Below, in pieces: positions 13,571 through 28,500 of a DNA stretch of 64,000 bases (positions are counted from its first letter, which is position 1; each line of letters opens with the position of its first letter). Location: contig NC_080050.1 in assembly GCF_026212465.1 (NCBI RefSeq), positions 33,562,130 through 33,626,129 of the forward strand, in the 5' to 3' direction. The notes below the pieces were generated by a model, which did not search any database, had not been told where the DNA came from, and saw only the letters and a list, made by a program, of their open reading frames with translations. Origin of the DNA: Amaranthus tricolor (Eukaryota > Streptophyta > Magnoliopsida > Caryophyllales > Amaranthaceae). Position numbers and translations under genes: made by a program.

Positions 13571-16500
13571 AAATAGTGTTGTATGCCAAGTTTCGTGCAA
13601 ATAAAACAACTTTGAGCTACTTTATGCGCAAAAGTTCAAAAAAACACTTAAAAACCCATAAGAGCGCAACTTAACACGTAATTTCTAGCATATGACTATG
13701 ATTTTCAATTCTAACCACTTCAACACTATAAAATATAACAAATAGTATTGTGTCCCATGTTTCGTGAAAAACAAACCAAGTTTGAGCAACTTTATGCGCG
13801 AAAGTGCCAAAAACACTTAAAAACGCATAAAATCGCAACTTAACACGTAATTTCTAGCATATGACTATGATTTTCAATTCTAACCACTTCAACACAATAA
13901 TATAAAACAAATAGTGTTGTGTGCCAAGTTTCGTGCAAAACAAACCAAGTTTGAGCTAAAGTGCCAAAAACAATTAAAAACCCACAAAATCGCAACTCAA
14001 CACGTAATATCTAGCATATGACTATGATTTACAGTTCTAACCACTTCAACACAATAATATATACCAAATAGTGTTGTGTGCCAAGTTTCGTGCAAAAGAA
14101 ACAAAGTTTCAGCTACTTTATGCACAAAAGAGCCAAAAACACTTAAAAACGCATAAAATCGCAACTTAACACGTAATTTCTAGCATATGACTATGATTTT
14201 CAATTCTAACCACTTCAACACAATAATATAAAACAAATATTGTTGTGTGCCATGTTTCATGCAAAACAAACCAAGTTTGAGCTGCTTTATGCGCGAAAGT
14301 GCCAAAAACACTTAAAAACCTATAAAATCGCAACTTAACACGTAATTTCTAGCATATGACTATGATCTTCCATTCTAACAACTTCAACAGAATAATATAT
14401 ACCAAATAGTATTGTATGCCAAGTTTCGTGCAAAAAAAACAACTTTGAGCTACTTTGTGCGCAAAAGTTCAAAAAAGACTTAAAAACCCATAAGATCGCA
14501 ACTTAACACGTAATTTCTAGCATATGACTATGATTTTCAATTCTAACCACTTCAACACAAAAAAATATAACAAATAGTGTTGTGTGCCACGTTTCGTGAA
14601 AAACTAACCAAGTTTGAGCAACTTTATGCGCGAAAGTGCCAAAAACACTTAAAAAACACATAAAATCGCAACTTAACACGTAATTTTCTAGCATATGACT
14701 ATGATTTTCAATTCTAACCACTTCAACACAATAATATAAAACAAATAGTGTTGTATGCCAAGTTTCGTGCAAATAAAACAACTTTGAGCTACTTTATGCG
14801 CAAAAGTTCAAAAAACACTTAAAAAACCCATAAGATTGCAACTTAACACGTAATTTCTAGCATATGACTATGATTTTCAATTCTAACCACTTCAACACAA
14901 TAATATATAACAAATAATGTTGTGTGCCATGTTTCGTGCAAAACAAACCAAGTTTGAGTTACTTTATGCACGAAAGTGCCAAAAACACTTAAAACCTCAT
15001 AAAATCGCAACTTAACACGTAATTTCTAGCATATGTCTATGATTTTCAATTCTAACCACTTCAACCAAAAAATATATACCAAATAGTGTTGTGTGCTAAA
15101 TTTCGTGCAAAACAAACCAAGTTTGAGCTACTTTATGCGCGAAAGTGCGAAAAACACTTAAAAACCTATAAAATCGCAACTTAACACGTAATTTCTATCA
15201 TATGACTATGATCTTCAATTCTAACCACTTCAACAGAATAATATATACCAAATAGTATTGTATGCCAAGTTTCGTGCAAAAAAAACAACTTTGAGCTACT
15301 TTATTGCGCAAAAGTTCAAAAAACACTTAAAAACCCATAAGATCGCAACTTAATACGTAATTTCTAGCATATGACTATGATTTTCAATTCTAACCACTTC
15401 AACACAATAATATATAACAAATAATGTTGTGTGCCATGTTTCGTGCAAAACAAACCAAGTTTGAGTTACTTTATGCGCGAAAGTGCCAAAAACACTTAAA
15501 ACCTCATAAAATCGCAACTTAACACGTAATTTCTAGCATATGTCTATGATTTTCAATTCTAACCACTTCAACCAAAAAATATATACCAAATAGTGTTGTG
15601 TGCTAAATTTCGTGCAAAACAAACCAAGTTTGAGCTACTTTATGCGCGAAAGTGCCAAAAACACTTAAAAACCTATAAAATCGCAACTTAACACGTAATT
15701 TCTAGCATATGACTATGATCTTCAATTCTAACCACTTCAACAGAATAATATATACCAAATAGTGTTGTATGCCAAGTTTCGTGCAAAAAAAAACAACTTT
15801 GAGCTACTTTATTGCGCAAAAGTGCAAAAAACACTTAAAAACCCATAAGATCGCAACTTAACAAGTAATTTCTAGCATATGAGTATCATTTTCAATTCTA
15901 ACCACTTCAACACAATAATATATACGAAATAGTGTTGTGTGCAATGTTTCGTGCAAAATAAACCAAGTTTGACCTACTTTATGCGCAAAAGTGGCATAAA
16001 CACTTGAAAACGCATAAAATTGCAACTTAACACGTAATTTCTAGCATATGACTATGATTTAAAATTCTAACCACTTCAACACAATAATATATACCAAATA
16101 GTGTTGTGTGCCAAGTTTCGTGCAAAACAAACCAAGTTTGAACTACTTTATGCGCAAAAGTGCCAAAAACACTTAAAAACCCACAAAATCGCAAATCAAC
16201 ACGTAATATCTAGCATATGACTATGATTTACAATTTTAACCACTTCAACACAATAATATATACCAAATAGTGTTGTGTGCCAAGTTTCGTGCAAAACAAA
16301 CCATGTTTGAGCTACATTATGCGCTAAAGTGCCAAAAACACTAAAAAAACCCTTAAAATCGCAACTTTATACGTAATTTCTAGCATATGACTATGATTTT
16401 CAATTCTAACCACTTCAACACAATAATATAAAACAAATAGTGTTGTATGCCAAGTTTCGTGCAAATAAAACAACTTTGAGCTACTTTATGCGCAAAAGTT

Positions 16501-19500
16501 CAAAAAACACTTAAAAACCCATAAGAGCGCAACTTAACACGTAATTTCTAGCATATGACTATGATTTTCAATTCTAACCACTTCAACACTATAAAATATA
16601 ACAAATAGTATTGTGTGCCATGTTTCGTGAAAAACAAACCAAGTTTGAGCAACTTTATGCGCGAAAGTGCCAAAAACACTTAAAAACGCATAAAATCGCA
16701 ACTTAACACGTAATTTCTAGCATATGACTATGATTTTCAATTCTAACCACTTCAACACAATAATATAAAACAAATAGTGTTGTGTGCCAAGTTTCGTGCA
16801 AAACAAACCAAGTTTGAGCTAAAGTGCCAAAAACAATTAAAAACCCACAAAATCGCAACTCAACACGTAATATCTAGTATATGACTATGATTTACAGTTC
16901 TAACCACTTCAACACAATAATATATACCAAATAGTGTTGTGTGCCAAGTTTCGTGCAAAAGAAACAAAGTTTCAGCTACTTTATGCACAAAAGAGCCAAA
17001 AACACTTAAAAACGCATAAAATCGCAACTTAACACGTAATTTCTAGCATATGACTATGATTTTCAATTCTAACCACTTCAACACAATAATATAAAACAAA
17101 TATTGTTGTGTGCCATGTTTCATGCAAAACAAACCAAGTTTGAGCTGCTTTATGCGCGAAAGTGCCAAAAACACTTAAAAACCTATAAAATCGCAACTTA
17201 ACACGTAATTTCTAGCATATGACTATGATCTTCCATTCTAACAACTTCAACAGAATAATATATACCAAATAGTATTGTATGCTAAGTTTCGTGCAAAAAA
17301 AACAACTTTGAGCTACTTTGTGCGCAAAAGTTCAAAAAACACTTAAAAACCCATAAGATCGCAACTTAACACGTAATTTCTAGCATATGACTATGATTTT
17401 AAATTCTAACCACTTCAACACAAAAAAATATAACAAATAGTGTTGTGTGCCACGTTTCGTGAAAAACTAACCAAGTTTGAGCAACTTTATGCGCGAAAGT
17501 GCCAAAAACACTTAAAAACACATAAAATCGCAACTTAACACGTAATTTCTAGCATATGACTATGATTTTCAATTCTAACCACTTCAACACAATAATATAA
17601 AATAAATAGTGTTGTATGCCAAGTTTCGTGCAAATAAAACAACTTTGAGCTACTTTATGCGCAAAAGTTCAAAAAACACTTAAAAACCCATAAGATTGCA
17701 ACTTAACACGTAATTTCTAGCATATGACTATGATTTTCAATTCTAATCACTTCAGCACAATAAAATATAACAAATAGTGTTGTGTGCCATGTTTCGTGAA
17801 AAACAAACCAAGTTTGAGCAACTTTATGCGCGAAAGTGCCAAAAACACTTAAAAACGCATAAAATCGCAACTTAACACGTAATTTCTAGCATATGACTAT
17901 GATTTTCAATTCTAACCATTTCAACACAATAATATAAAACAAATATTGTTGTGTGCCATGTTTCGTGCAAAACAAACCAAGTTTGAGCTGCTTTATGCGC
18001 GAAAGTGCCAAAAAGACTTAAAAACCTATAAAATCGCAACTTAACACGTAATTTCTAGCATATGACTATAATCTTCAATTCTAACAACTTCAACAGAATA
18101 ATATATACCAAATAGTATTGTATGCCAATTTTCATGCAAAAAAAAACAACTTTGAGCTACTTTATGCGCAAAAGTGCAAAAAACACCTAAAAACCTATAA
18201 GATCGCAACTTAACACGTAATTTCTAGCATATGACTATAATCTTCAATTCTAACAACTTCAACAAAATAATATATACCAAATAGTATTGTATGCCAAGTT
18301 TCGTGCAAAACAAACCTAGTTTGAGCTACTTCATGCGCGAAAGTGTCAAAAACACTTAAAAACTTATAAAATCGCAACTTAACACGTAATTTCTAGCATA
18401 TGCCTATGATCTTCAATTCTAACCACTTCAACAGAATAATATATACCAAATAGTGTTGTATGCCAAGTTTCGTAAAAAAAAAACAACTTTGAGCTACTTT
18501 ATGCGCAAAAGTGCAAAAAACACTTAAAAACCCATAAGATCGCAACTTAACACGTAATTTCTAGCATATGCCTATGATCTTGAATTCTAACCACTTCAAC
18601 AGAATAATATATACCAAATAGTATTGTATGCCAAGTTTCGTGCAAAAAAAACAACTTTGAGCTACTTTATGCGCAAAAGTTCAAAAAACACTTAAAAACC
18701 CATAAGATCGCAACTTAACACGTAATTTCTAGCATATGACTATGATTTTCAATTCTAACCACTTCAACCAAAAAATATATACCAAATAGTGTTGTGTGCT
18801 AAATTTCGTGCAAAACAAACCAAGTTTAAGCTACTTTATGTGCGAAAGTGCCAAAAAAGCTTAAAAAACCCATAAAATCGCAACTTTACACGTAATTTCT
18901 AGCATGCGACTATTATTTTGAATTCAAACCACTTCAACACAATTATATATACCAAATAGTGTTGTGTGCCAAGTTTTGTGCAAAACAAACCAAGTTTGAG
19001 CTACTTTATGCGCGAAAGTGCCAAAAAACACTTTAAACCTCATAAAATCGCAACTGAACACGTAATTTCTAGCATATGACTATGATTTTTAATTCTATCC
19101 ACTTCAACATAATAATATATACCAAATAGCGTTGTATGCAAAGTTTTGTGCAAAAAAAACAACTTTGAGCTACTTTATGCGCAAAAGTGCAAAAAACACT
19201 TAAAAACCCATAAAATCTCAACTCAACACGTAATTTCTAGCATATGACTATGATTTTCAATTCTAACCACTTCAACACAATAATACATAACAAATAGTGT
19301 TGTGTGCCAAGTATCGTGCAAAACAAACTAAGTTTGAGCTACTTTATGCGCGAAAGTGCCAAAAACACTTCAAACCTCATAAAATCGCAACTTAACACGT
19401 AATTTCTAGCATATGACTAGGATTTTTAATTCTAACCACTTCAACCCAAGAATATATATCAAATAGTGTTGTGTGCCAAATTTCGTGCAAAACAAACCAA

Positions 19501-22500
19501 GTTTGAGCTACTTTATGCGCGAAAGTGCCAAAAACACTAAAAAACCAATAAAATCGCAACACTTAATTTATAGCATATGCCTATGATTTACAATTCTAAC
19601 CACTTCAACACAATAATATATACCAAATAGTGTTGTGTGCCAAGTTTCGTGCAAAACAAACCAAGTTTGAGCTACATTATGCGTTAAAGTGCCAAAAACA
19701 CTAAAAAAAACCCATAAAATCGCAACTTAACACGTAATTTCTAGCATATGACTATGATTTACAATTCTAACCACTTCAACACAATAATATATAACAAAAA
19801 GTGTTGTGTGCCAAGTTTCGTGCAAAACAAACCAAGTTTGAGCTACTTTATGCGCAAAAGTGCCAAAAAGACATAAAAACCCACAAAATCGCAACTCAAC
19901 ACGTAATATCTAGCATATGACTATGATTTACAGTTCTAACCACTTCAACACAATAATATATACCAAATAGTGTTGTGTGCCAAGTTTCGTGCAAATCAAA
20001 CAAAGTTTCATCTACTTTATGCGCAAAAGAGCCAAAAAACACTTAAAAACGCATAAAATCGCAACTTAACAAGTAATTTCTAGCATATGACTATGATTTT
20101 CAATTCTAACAACTTCAACACAATAATATAAAACAAATATTGTTGTGTGCCATGTTTCGTGCAAAACAAACCACGTTTGAGCTGCTTTATGCGCGAAAGT
20201 GCCAAGAACACTTAAAAACCTATAAAATCGCAACTTAACACGTAATTTCTAGCATATGACTATGATCTTCAATTCTAACCACTTCAACTGAATATTATAT
20301 ACCAAATAGTGTTGTATGCCAAGTTTCGTGCAAATAAAACAACTTTGAGCTACTTTATGCGCAAAAGTTCAAAAAACACTTAAAAACCCATAAGATCGCA
20401 ACTTAACAAGTAATTTCTAGCATATGAGTATGATTTTCAATTCTAACCACTTCAATACAATAACATATAACAAATAGTGTTGTGTGCAATGTTTCGTGCA
20501 AAATAAACCAAGTTTGACCTACTTTATGCGCAAAAGTGGCATAAACACTTGAAAACGCATAAAATCGCAACTTATCACGTAATTTCTAGCATATGACTAT
20601 GATTTACAATTCTAACCACTTCAACACAATAATATATACGAAATAGTGTTTTGTGCCATGTTTCGAACAAAACAAACCAAGTTTGAGCTACTTTATGCAC
20701 GAAAGTGCCAAAAAAAACTTAAAAAGGCATAAAATCGCAACTTAACACGTAATTTCTAGCATATGACTATGATTTAAAATTCTAACCACTTCAACCCAAT
20801 AATATATACCAAATAGTGTTGTGTGCCAAGTTTCGTGCAAAACAAACCAAGTTTGAGCTACTTTATGCGCAAAAGTGCCAAAAACACTTAAAAACCCACA
20901 AAATCGCAAATCAACACGTAATATCTAGCATATGACTATGATTTACAATTCTAACCACTTCAACAAAATAATATATACCAAATAGTGTTGTGTGCCAAGT
21001 TTCGTGCAAAACAAACCATGTTTGAGCTACATTATGCGCTAAAGTGCCAAAAACACTAAAAAAACCCTTAAAATCGCAACTTTACACGTAATTTCTAGCA
21101 TATGACTATGATTTTCAATTCTAACCACTTCAACACAATAATATAAAACAAATAGTGTTGTATGCCAAGTTTCGTGCAAATAAAACAACTTTGAGCTACT
21201 TTATGCGCAAAAGTTCAAAAAACACTTAAAAACCCATAAGATTGCAACTTAACACGTAATTTCTAGAATATGACTATGATTTTCAATTCTAATCACTTCA
21301 ACACAATAAAATATAACAAATAGTGTTGTGTGCCATGTTTCGTGAAAAACAAACCAAGTTTGAGCAACTTTATGCGCGAAAGTGCCAAAAACACCTAAAA
21401 ACGCATAAAACCGCAACTTAACACGTAATTTCTAGCATATGACTATGATTTTCAATTCTAACCACTTCAACACAATAATATAAAACAAATATTGTTGTGT
21501 GCCATGTTTCGTGCAAAACAAACCAAGTTTGAGCTGCTTTATGCGCGAAAGTGCCAAAAACACTTAAAAACCTATAAAATCGCAACTTAACACGTAATTT
21601 CTAGAATATGACTATAATCTTCAATTCTAACAACTTCAACAGAATAATATATACCAAATAGTATTGTATGCCAAGTTTCGTGCAATAAAAACATCTTTGA
21701 GCTACTTTATGCGCAAAAGTTCAAAAAACACTTAAAAACCAATAAGATCGAAACTTAACACGTAATTTCTAGCATATGACTATGATTTTCAATTCTAACC
21801 ACTTCAACACAATAATATAAAACAAATAGTGTTGTGTGCCAAGTTTCGTGCAAAACAAACGAAGTTTGAGCTAAAGTGCCAAAAACAATTAAAAACCCAC
21901 AAAATCGCAACTCAACACGTAATATCTAGCATATGACTATGATTTACAGTTCTAACCACTTCAACACAATAATATATACCAAATAGTGTTGTGTGCCAAG
22001 TTTCGTGCAAAACAAACAAAGTTTCAGCTACTTAATGCGCAAAAGAGCCAAAAACACTTAAAAACGCATAAAATCACAACTTAACACGTAATTTCTAGCA
22101 TATGACTATGATTTTCAATTCTAACCACTTCAACACAATAATATAAAATCAATATTGTTGTGTGCCATGTTTCATGCAAAACAAACCAAGTTTGAGCTGC
22201 TTTATGCGCGAAAGTGCCAAAAGCACTTAAAAACCTATAAAATCGCAACTTAACACGTAATTTCTAGCATATCACTATGATCTTCCATTCTAACAACTTC
22301 AACAGAATAATATATACCAAATAGTATTGTATGCCAAGTTTCGTGCAAAAAAAATAACTTTGAGCTACTTTATGCGCAAAAGTTCAAAAAACACTTAAAA
22401 ACCCATAAGATCGCAACTTAACACGTAATTTCTAGCATATGACTATGATTTTCAATTCTAACCACTTCAACACAATAACATATAACAAATAGTGTTGTGT

Positions 22501-25500
22501 GCCATGTTTCGTGAAAAACAAACCAAGTTTGAGCAACTTTATGCGCGAAAGTGCCAAAAACACTAAAAAACACATAAAATCGCAACTTAACACGTAATTT
22601 CTAGCATATGACTATGATTTTAAATTCTAACCACTTCAACACAATAATATAAAACAAATAGTGTTGTATGCCAAGTTTCGTGCAAATAAAACAACTTTGA
22701 GCTACTTTATGCGCAAAAGTTCAAAAAACACTTAAAAACCCATAAGATCGCAACTTAACACGTAATTTCTAGCATATGACTATGATTTTCAATTCTAATC
22801 ACTTCAACACAATAAAATATAACAAATAGTGTTGTGTGCCATGTTTCGTGAAAAACAAACCAAGTTTGAGCAACTTTATGCGCGAAAGTACCAAAAACAC
22901 TTAAAAACGCATAAAATCGCAACTTAACACGTAATTTCTAGCATATGACTATGATTTTCAATTCTAACCATTTCAACACAATAATATAAAACAAATATTG
23001 TTGTGTGCCATGTTTCGTGCAAAACAAACCAAGTTTGAGCTGCTTTATGCGCGAAAGTGCCAAAAACACTTAAAAACCTATAAAATCGCAACTTAACACG
23101 TATTTTCTAGCATATGACTATAATCTTCAATTCTAACAACTTCAACAGAATAATATATACCAAATAGTATTGTAGGCCAAGTTTCGTTCAAAAAAAACAT
23201 CTTTGAGCTACTTTATGCGCAAAAGTTCAAAAAAACACTTAAAAACCCATAAGATCGCAACTTAACACGTAATTTCTAGCATATGACTATGATTTTCAAT
23301 TCTAACCACTTCAACACAATAAAATATAACAAATAGTGTTGTGTGCCATGTTTCGTGAAAAACAAACCAAGTTTGAGCAACTTTATGCGCGAAAGTGCCA
23401 AAAACACTTAAAAACGCATAAAATCGCAACTTAACACGTAATTTCTAGCATATGACTATGATTTTCAATTCTAACCACTTCAACACAATAATATAAAACA
23501 AATAGTGTTGTGTGCCAAGTTTCGTGCAAAACAAACCAAGTTTGAGCTAAAGTGCCAAAAACAATTAAAAACCCACAAAATCGCAACTCAACACGTAATA
23601 TATAGCATATGACTATGATTTATAGTTCTAACCTCTTCAACACAATATTATATACCAAATAGTGTTGTGTGCCAAGTTTCGTGCAAATCAAACAAAGTTT
23701 CAGCTACTTTATGCGCAAAAGAGCCAAAAACACTTAAAAACGCATAAAATCGCAACTTAACACGTAATTTCTAGCATATGACTATGATTTTTAATTCTAA
23801 CCACTTCAACACAATAATATAAAACAAATATTGTTGTGTGCCATGTTTCGTGCAAAACACACCACGTTTGAGCTGCTTTATGCGCGAAAGTGCCAAAAAC
23901 ACTTAAAAACCTATAAAATCGCAACTTAACATGTAATTTCTAGCATATGACTATGATCTTCAATTCTAACAACTTCAACAGAATAATATATACCAAATAG
24001 TATTGTATGCCAAGTTTCGTGCAAATAAAACAACTTTGAGCTACTTTATGCGCAAAAGTTCAAAAAATACTTAAAAACCCATAAGATCGCAACTTAATAC
24101 GTAATTTCTAGCATATGACTATGATTTTCAATTCTAACCACTTCAACACAATAATATATAACAAATAGTGTTGTGATCCATGTTTCGTGCAAAACAAACC
24201 AAGTTTGAGTTACTTTATGCGCGAAAGTGCCAAAAACACTTACAACCTCATAAAATCGCAACTTAACACGTAATTTCTAGCATTTGTCTATGATTTTCAA
24301 TTCTAACCACTTCAACCAACGAATATATACCAAATAGTGTTGTGTGCTAAATTTCGTGCAAAACAAACCAAGTTTGAGCTACTTTATGCGCGAAAGTGCC
24401 AAAAACACTTAAAATCCTATAAAATCGCAACTTAACACGTAATTTCTAGCATATGACTATGATCTTCAATTCTAACAACTTCAACAGAATAATATATACC
24501 AAATAGTGTTGTATGCCAAGTTTCGTGCAAAAAAAACAACTTTGAGCAACTTTATGCGCAAAAGTGCAAAAAACACTTAAAAACCCATAAGATCGCAACT
24601 TAACACGTAATTTCTAGCATATGAGTATGATTTTCAACTCTAACCACTTTAACACAATAATATATAACAAATAGTGTTGTGTGCAATGTTTCGTGCAAAA
24701 CAAACCAAGTTTGACCTACTTTATGCGCAAAAGTGGCATAAACACTTGAAAACGCATAAAATCGCAACTTATCACGTAATTTCTAGCATATGACTATGAT
24801 TTACAATTCTAACCACTTCAACACAATAATATATACGAAATAGTGTTTTGTGCCAAGTGTCGTGCAAAACAAACCAAATTCGAGCTACTTTATGCGCAAA
24901 AGTGCCGAAAACACTTTAAATCGCATAAAATCGCAACTTAACACGTAATTTCTAGCATATACCAAATAGTGTTGTGTGCCAAGTTTCGAACAAAACAAAC
25001 CAAGTTTGAGCTACTTTATGCACGAAAGTGCCAAAAAAAGCTTAAAAATGCATAAAATCGCAACTTAACACGTAATTTCTAGCATATGACTATGATTTAA
25101 AATTCTAACCACTTCAACCCAATAATATATACCAAATAGTGTTGTGTGCCAAGTTTCGTGCAAAACAAACCAAGTTTGAGCTACTTTATGCGCAAAAGTG
25201 CCAAAAACACTTAAAAACCCACAAAATCGCAACTCAACACGTAATATTTAGCATATGACTATGATTTACAATTCTAACCACTTCAACACAATAATATATA
25301 ACAAATAGTGTTGTGTGCCATGTTTCGTGCAAAAAAAAGCAAGTTTGAGTTACTTTATGCGCGAAAGTGCCAAAAACACTTAAAAACGCTTAAAATCGCA
25401 ACTCAACGTAATTTCTAGCATATGACTATGATTTTCAATACCAACCACTTCAACAAAATAATATAAAACAAATAGTGTTGTGTGCCATGTTTCGTGCAAA

Positions 25501-28500
25501 ACAAACCAAGATTGACCTACTTTATGCGCAAAATTGCCAAAAACACTTAAAAACCCACAAAATCGCAACTCAACACGTAATATCGAGCATATGACTATGA
25601 TTTACAATTCTAACCACTTCAACACAATAATATATATCAAATAGTGTTGTGTGCCAAGTTTCGTGCAAAACAAACCAAGTTGGGCTAAAGTGCCAAAAAC
25701 AATTAAAAACCCACAAAATCGCAACTCAACACGTAATATCTAGCATATGACTATGATTTACAGTACTAACCACTTCAACACAATAATATATACCAAATAG
25801 TGTTGTGTGCCAAGTTTCGTGCAAAACAAACAAAGTTTCAGCTACTTTATGCGCAAAAGAGCCAAAAACACTTAAAAACGCATAAAATCGCAACTTAACA
25901 CGTAATTTCTAGCATATGACTATGATTTTCAATTCTAACCACTTCAACACAATAATATAAAACAAATATTGTTGTGTGCCATGTTTCATGCAAAACAAAC
26001 CAAGTTTGAGCTGCTTTATGCGCGAAAGTGCCAAAAACACTTAAAAACTTATAAAATCGCAACTTAACACGTAATTTCTAGCATATGACTATGATCTTCA
26101 ATTCTAACAACTTCAATAGAATAATATATACCAAATAGTATTGTATGCCAAGTTTCGTGCAAAAAAAACAACTTTGAGCTACTTTATGCGCAAAAGTTCA
26201 AAAAACACTTAAAAACCCATAAGATCGCAACTTAACACGTAATTTCTAGCATATGACTATGATTTTCAATTCTAACCACTTCAACACAATAAAATATAAC
26301 AAATAGTGTTGTGTGCCATGTTTCGTGAAAAACAAACCAAGTTTGAGCAACTTTATGCGCGAAAGTGCCAAAAACACTTAAAAACACATAAAATCGCAAC
26401 TTAACACGTAATTTCTAGCATATGACTATGATATTCAATTCTAACCACTTCAACACAATAATATAAAACAAATAGTGTTGTATGCCAAGTTTCGTGCAAA
26501 TAAAACAACTTTGAGCTACTTTATGCGCAAAAGTTCAAAAAACACTTAAAAACCCATAAGATCGCAACTTAACACGTAATTTCTAGCATATGACTATGAT
26601 TTTCAATTCTAATCACTTCAACACAATAAAATATAACAAATAGTGTTGTGTGCCATGTTTCGTGAAAAACAAACCAAGTTTGAGCAACTTTATGCGCGAA
26701 AGTGCCAAAAACACTTAAAAAACGCTTAAAATCGCAACTTAACACGTAATTTCTAGCATATGACTATGATTTTCAATTCTAACCACTTGAACACAATAAT
26801 ATAAAACAAATATTGTTGTGTGCCATGTTTCGTGCAAAACAAACCAAGTTTGAGCTGCTTTATGCGCGAAAGGGCCAAAAAACACTTAAAAACCTATAAA
26901 ATCGCAACTTAACACGTAATTTCTAGCATATGACTATAATCTTCAATTCTAACAACTTCAACAGAATAATATATACCAAATAGTATTGTATGCCAAGTTT
27001 CGTGCAAAAAAAACATCTTTGAGCTACTTTATGCGCAAAAGTTCAAAAAACACTTAAAAACCCATAAGATCGCAACTTAACACGTAATTTCTAGCATATG
27101 ACTATGATTTTCAATTCTAATCACTTCAACACAATAAAATATAACAAATAGTGTTGTGTGCCATGTTTTGTGAAAAACAAACCAAGTTTGAGCAACTTTA
27201 TGCGCGAAAGTGCCAAAAACACTTAAAAACGCATAAAATCGCAACTTAACACGTAATTTCTAGCATATGACTATGATTTTCAATTCTAACCACTTCAACA
27301 CAATAAAATATAACAAATAGTGTTGTGTGCCATGTTTCGTGAAAAACAAACCAAGTTTGAGCAACTTTATGCGCGAAAGTGCCAAAAACACTTAAAAACG
27401 CATAAAATCGCAACTTAACACGTAATTTCTAGCATATGACTATGATTTTCAATTCTAACCACTTCAACACAATAGTGTTGTGTGCCAAGTTTCGTGCAAA
27501 GCAAACCAAGTTTGAGCTAAAGTGCCAAAAACAATTAAAAACCCACAAAATCGCAACTCAACACGTAATATCTAGCATATGACTACGATTTACAGTTCTA
27601 ACCACTTCAACACAATAATATATACCAAATAGTGTTGTGTGCCAAGTTTCGTGCAAATCAAACAAAGTTTCAGCTACTTTATGCGCAAAAGAGCCAAAAA
27701 CACTTAAAAACGCATAAAATCGCAACTTAACACGTAATTTCTAGCATATGACTATGATTTTTAATTCTAACCACTTCAACACAATAATATAAAACAAATA
27801 TTGTTTTGAGCAATGTTTCGTGCTAAACAAACCACGTTTGAGCTTCTTTATGCGCGAAAGTGCCAAAAACACTTAAAAACCTATAAAATCGCAACTTAAC
27901 ATGTAATTTCTAGCATATGACTATGATCTTCAATTCTAACAACTTCAACAGAATAATATATACCAAATAGTATTGTATGCCAAGTTTCGTGCAAAAAAAA
28001 CAACTTTGAGCTACTTTATGCGCAAAAGTTCAAAAAACACTTAAAAACCCATAAGATCGCAACTTAATACGTAATTTCTAGCATATGACTATGATTTTCA
28101 ATTCTAACCACTTCAACACAATAATATATAACAAATAGTGTTGTGTGCCATGTTTCGTGCAAAGCTAACCAAGTTTGAGTTACTTTATGCGCGAAAGTGA
28201 CAAAAACACTTAAAACCTCATAAAATCGCAACATAACAAGTACTTTCTAGCATATGTCTATGATTTTCAATTCTAACCACTTCAACCAAAGAATATATAC
28301 CAAATAGTGTTGTGTGCTAAATTTCGTGCAAAAAAAACCAAGTTTGAGCTACTTTATGCGCGAAAGTGCCAAAAACACTTAAAAACCCATAAGATCGCAA
28401 CTTAACACGTAATTTCTAGCATATGAGTATGATTTTCAATTCTAACCACTTCAACACAATAATATATACCAAATAGTGTTGTATGCCAAGTTTCGTGCAA

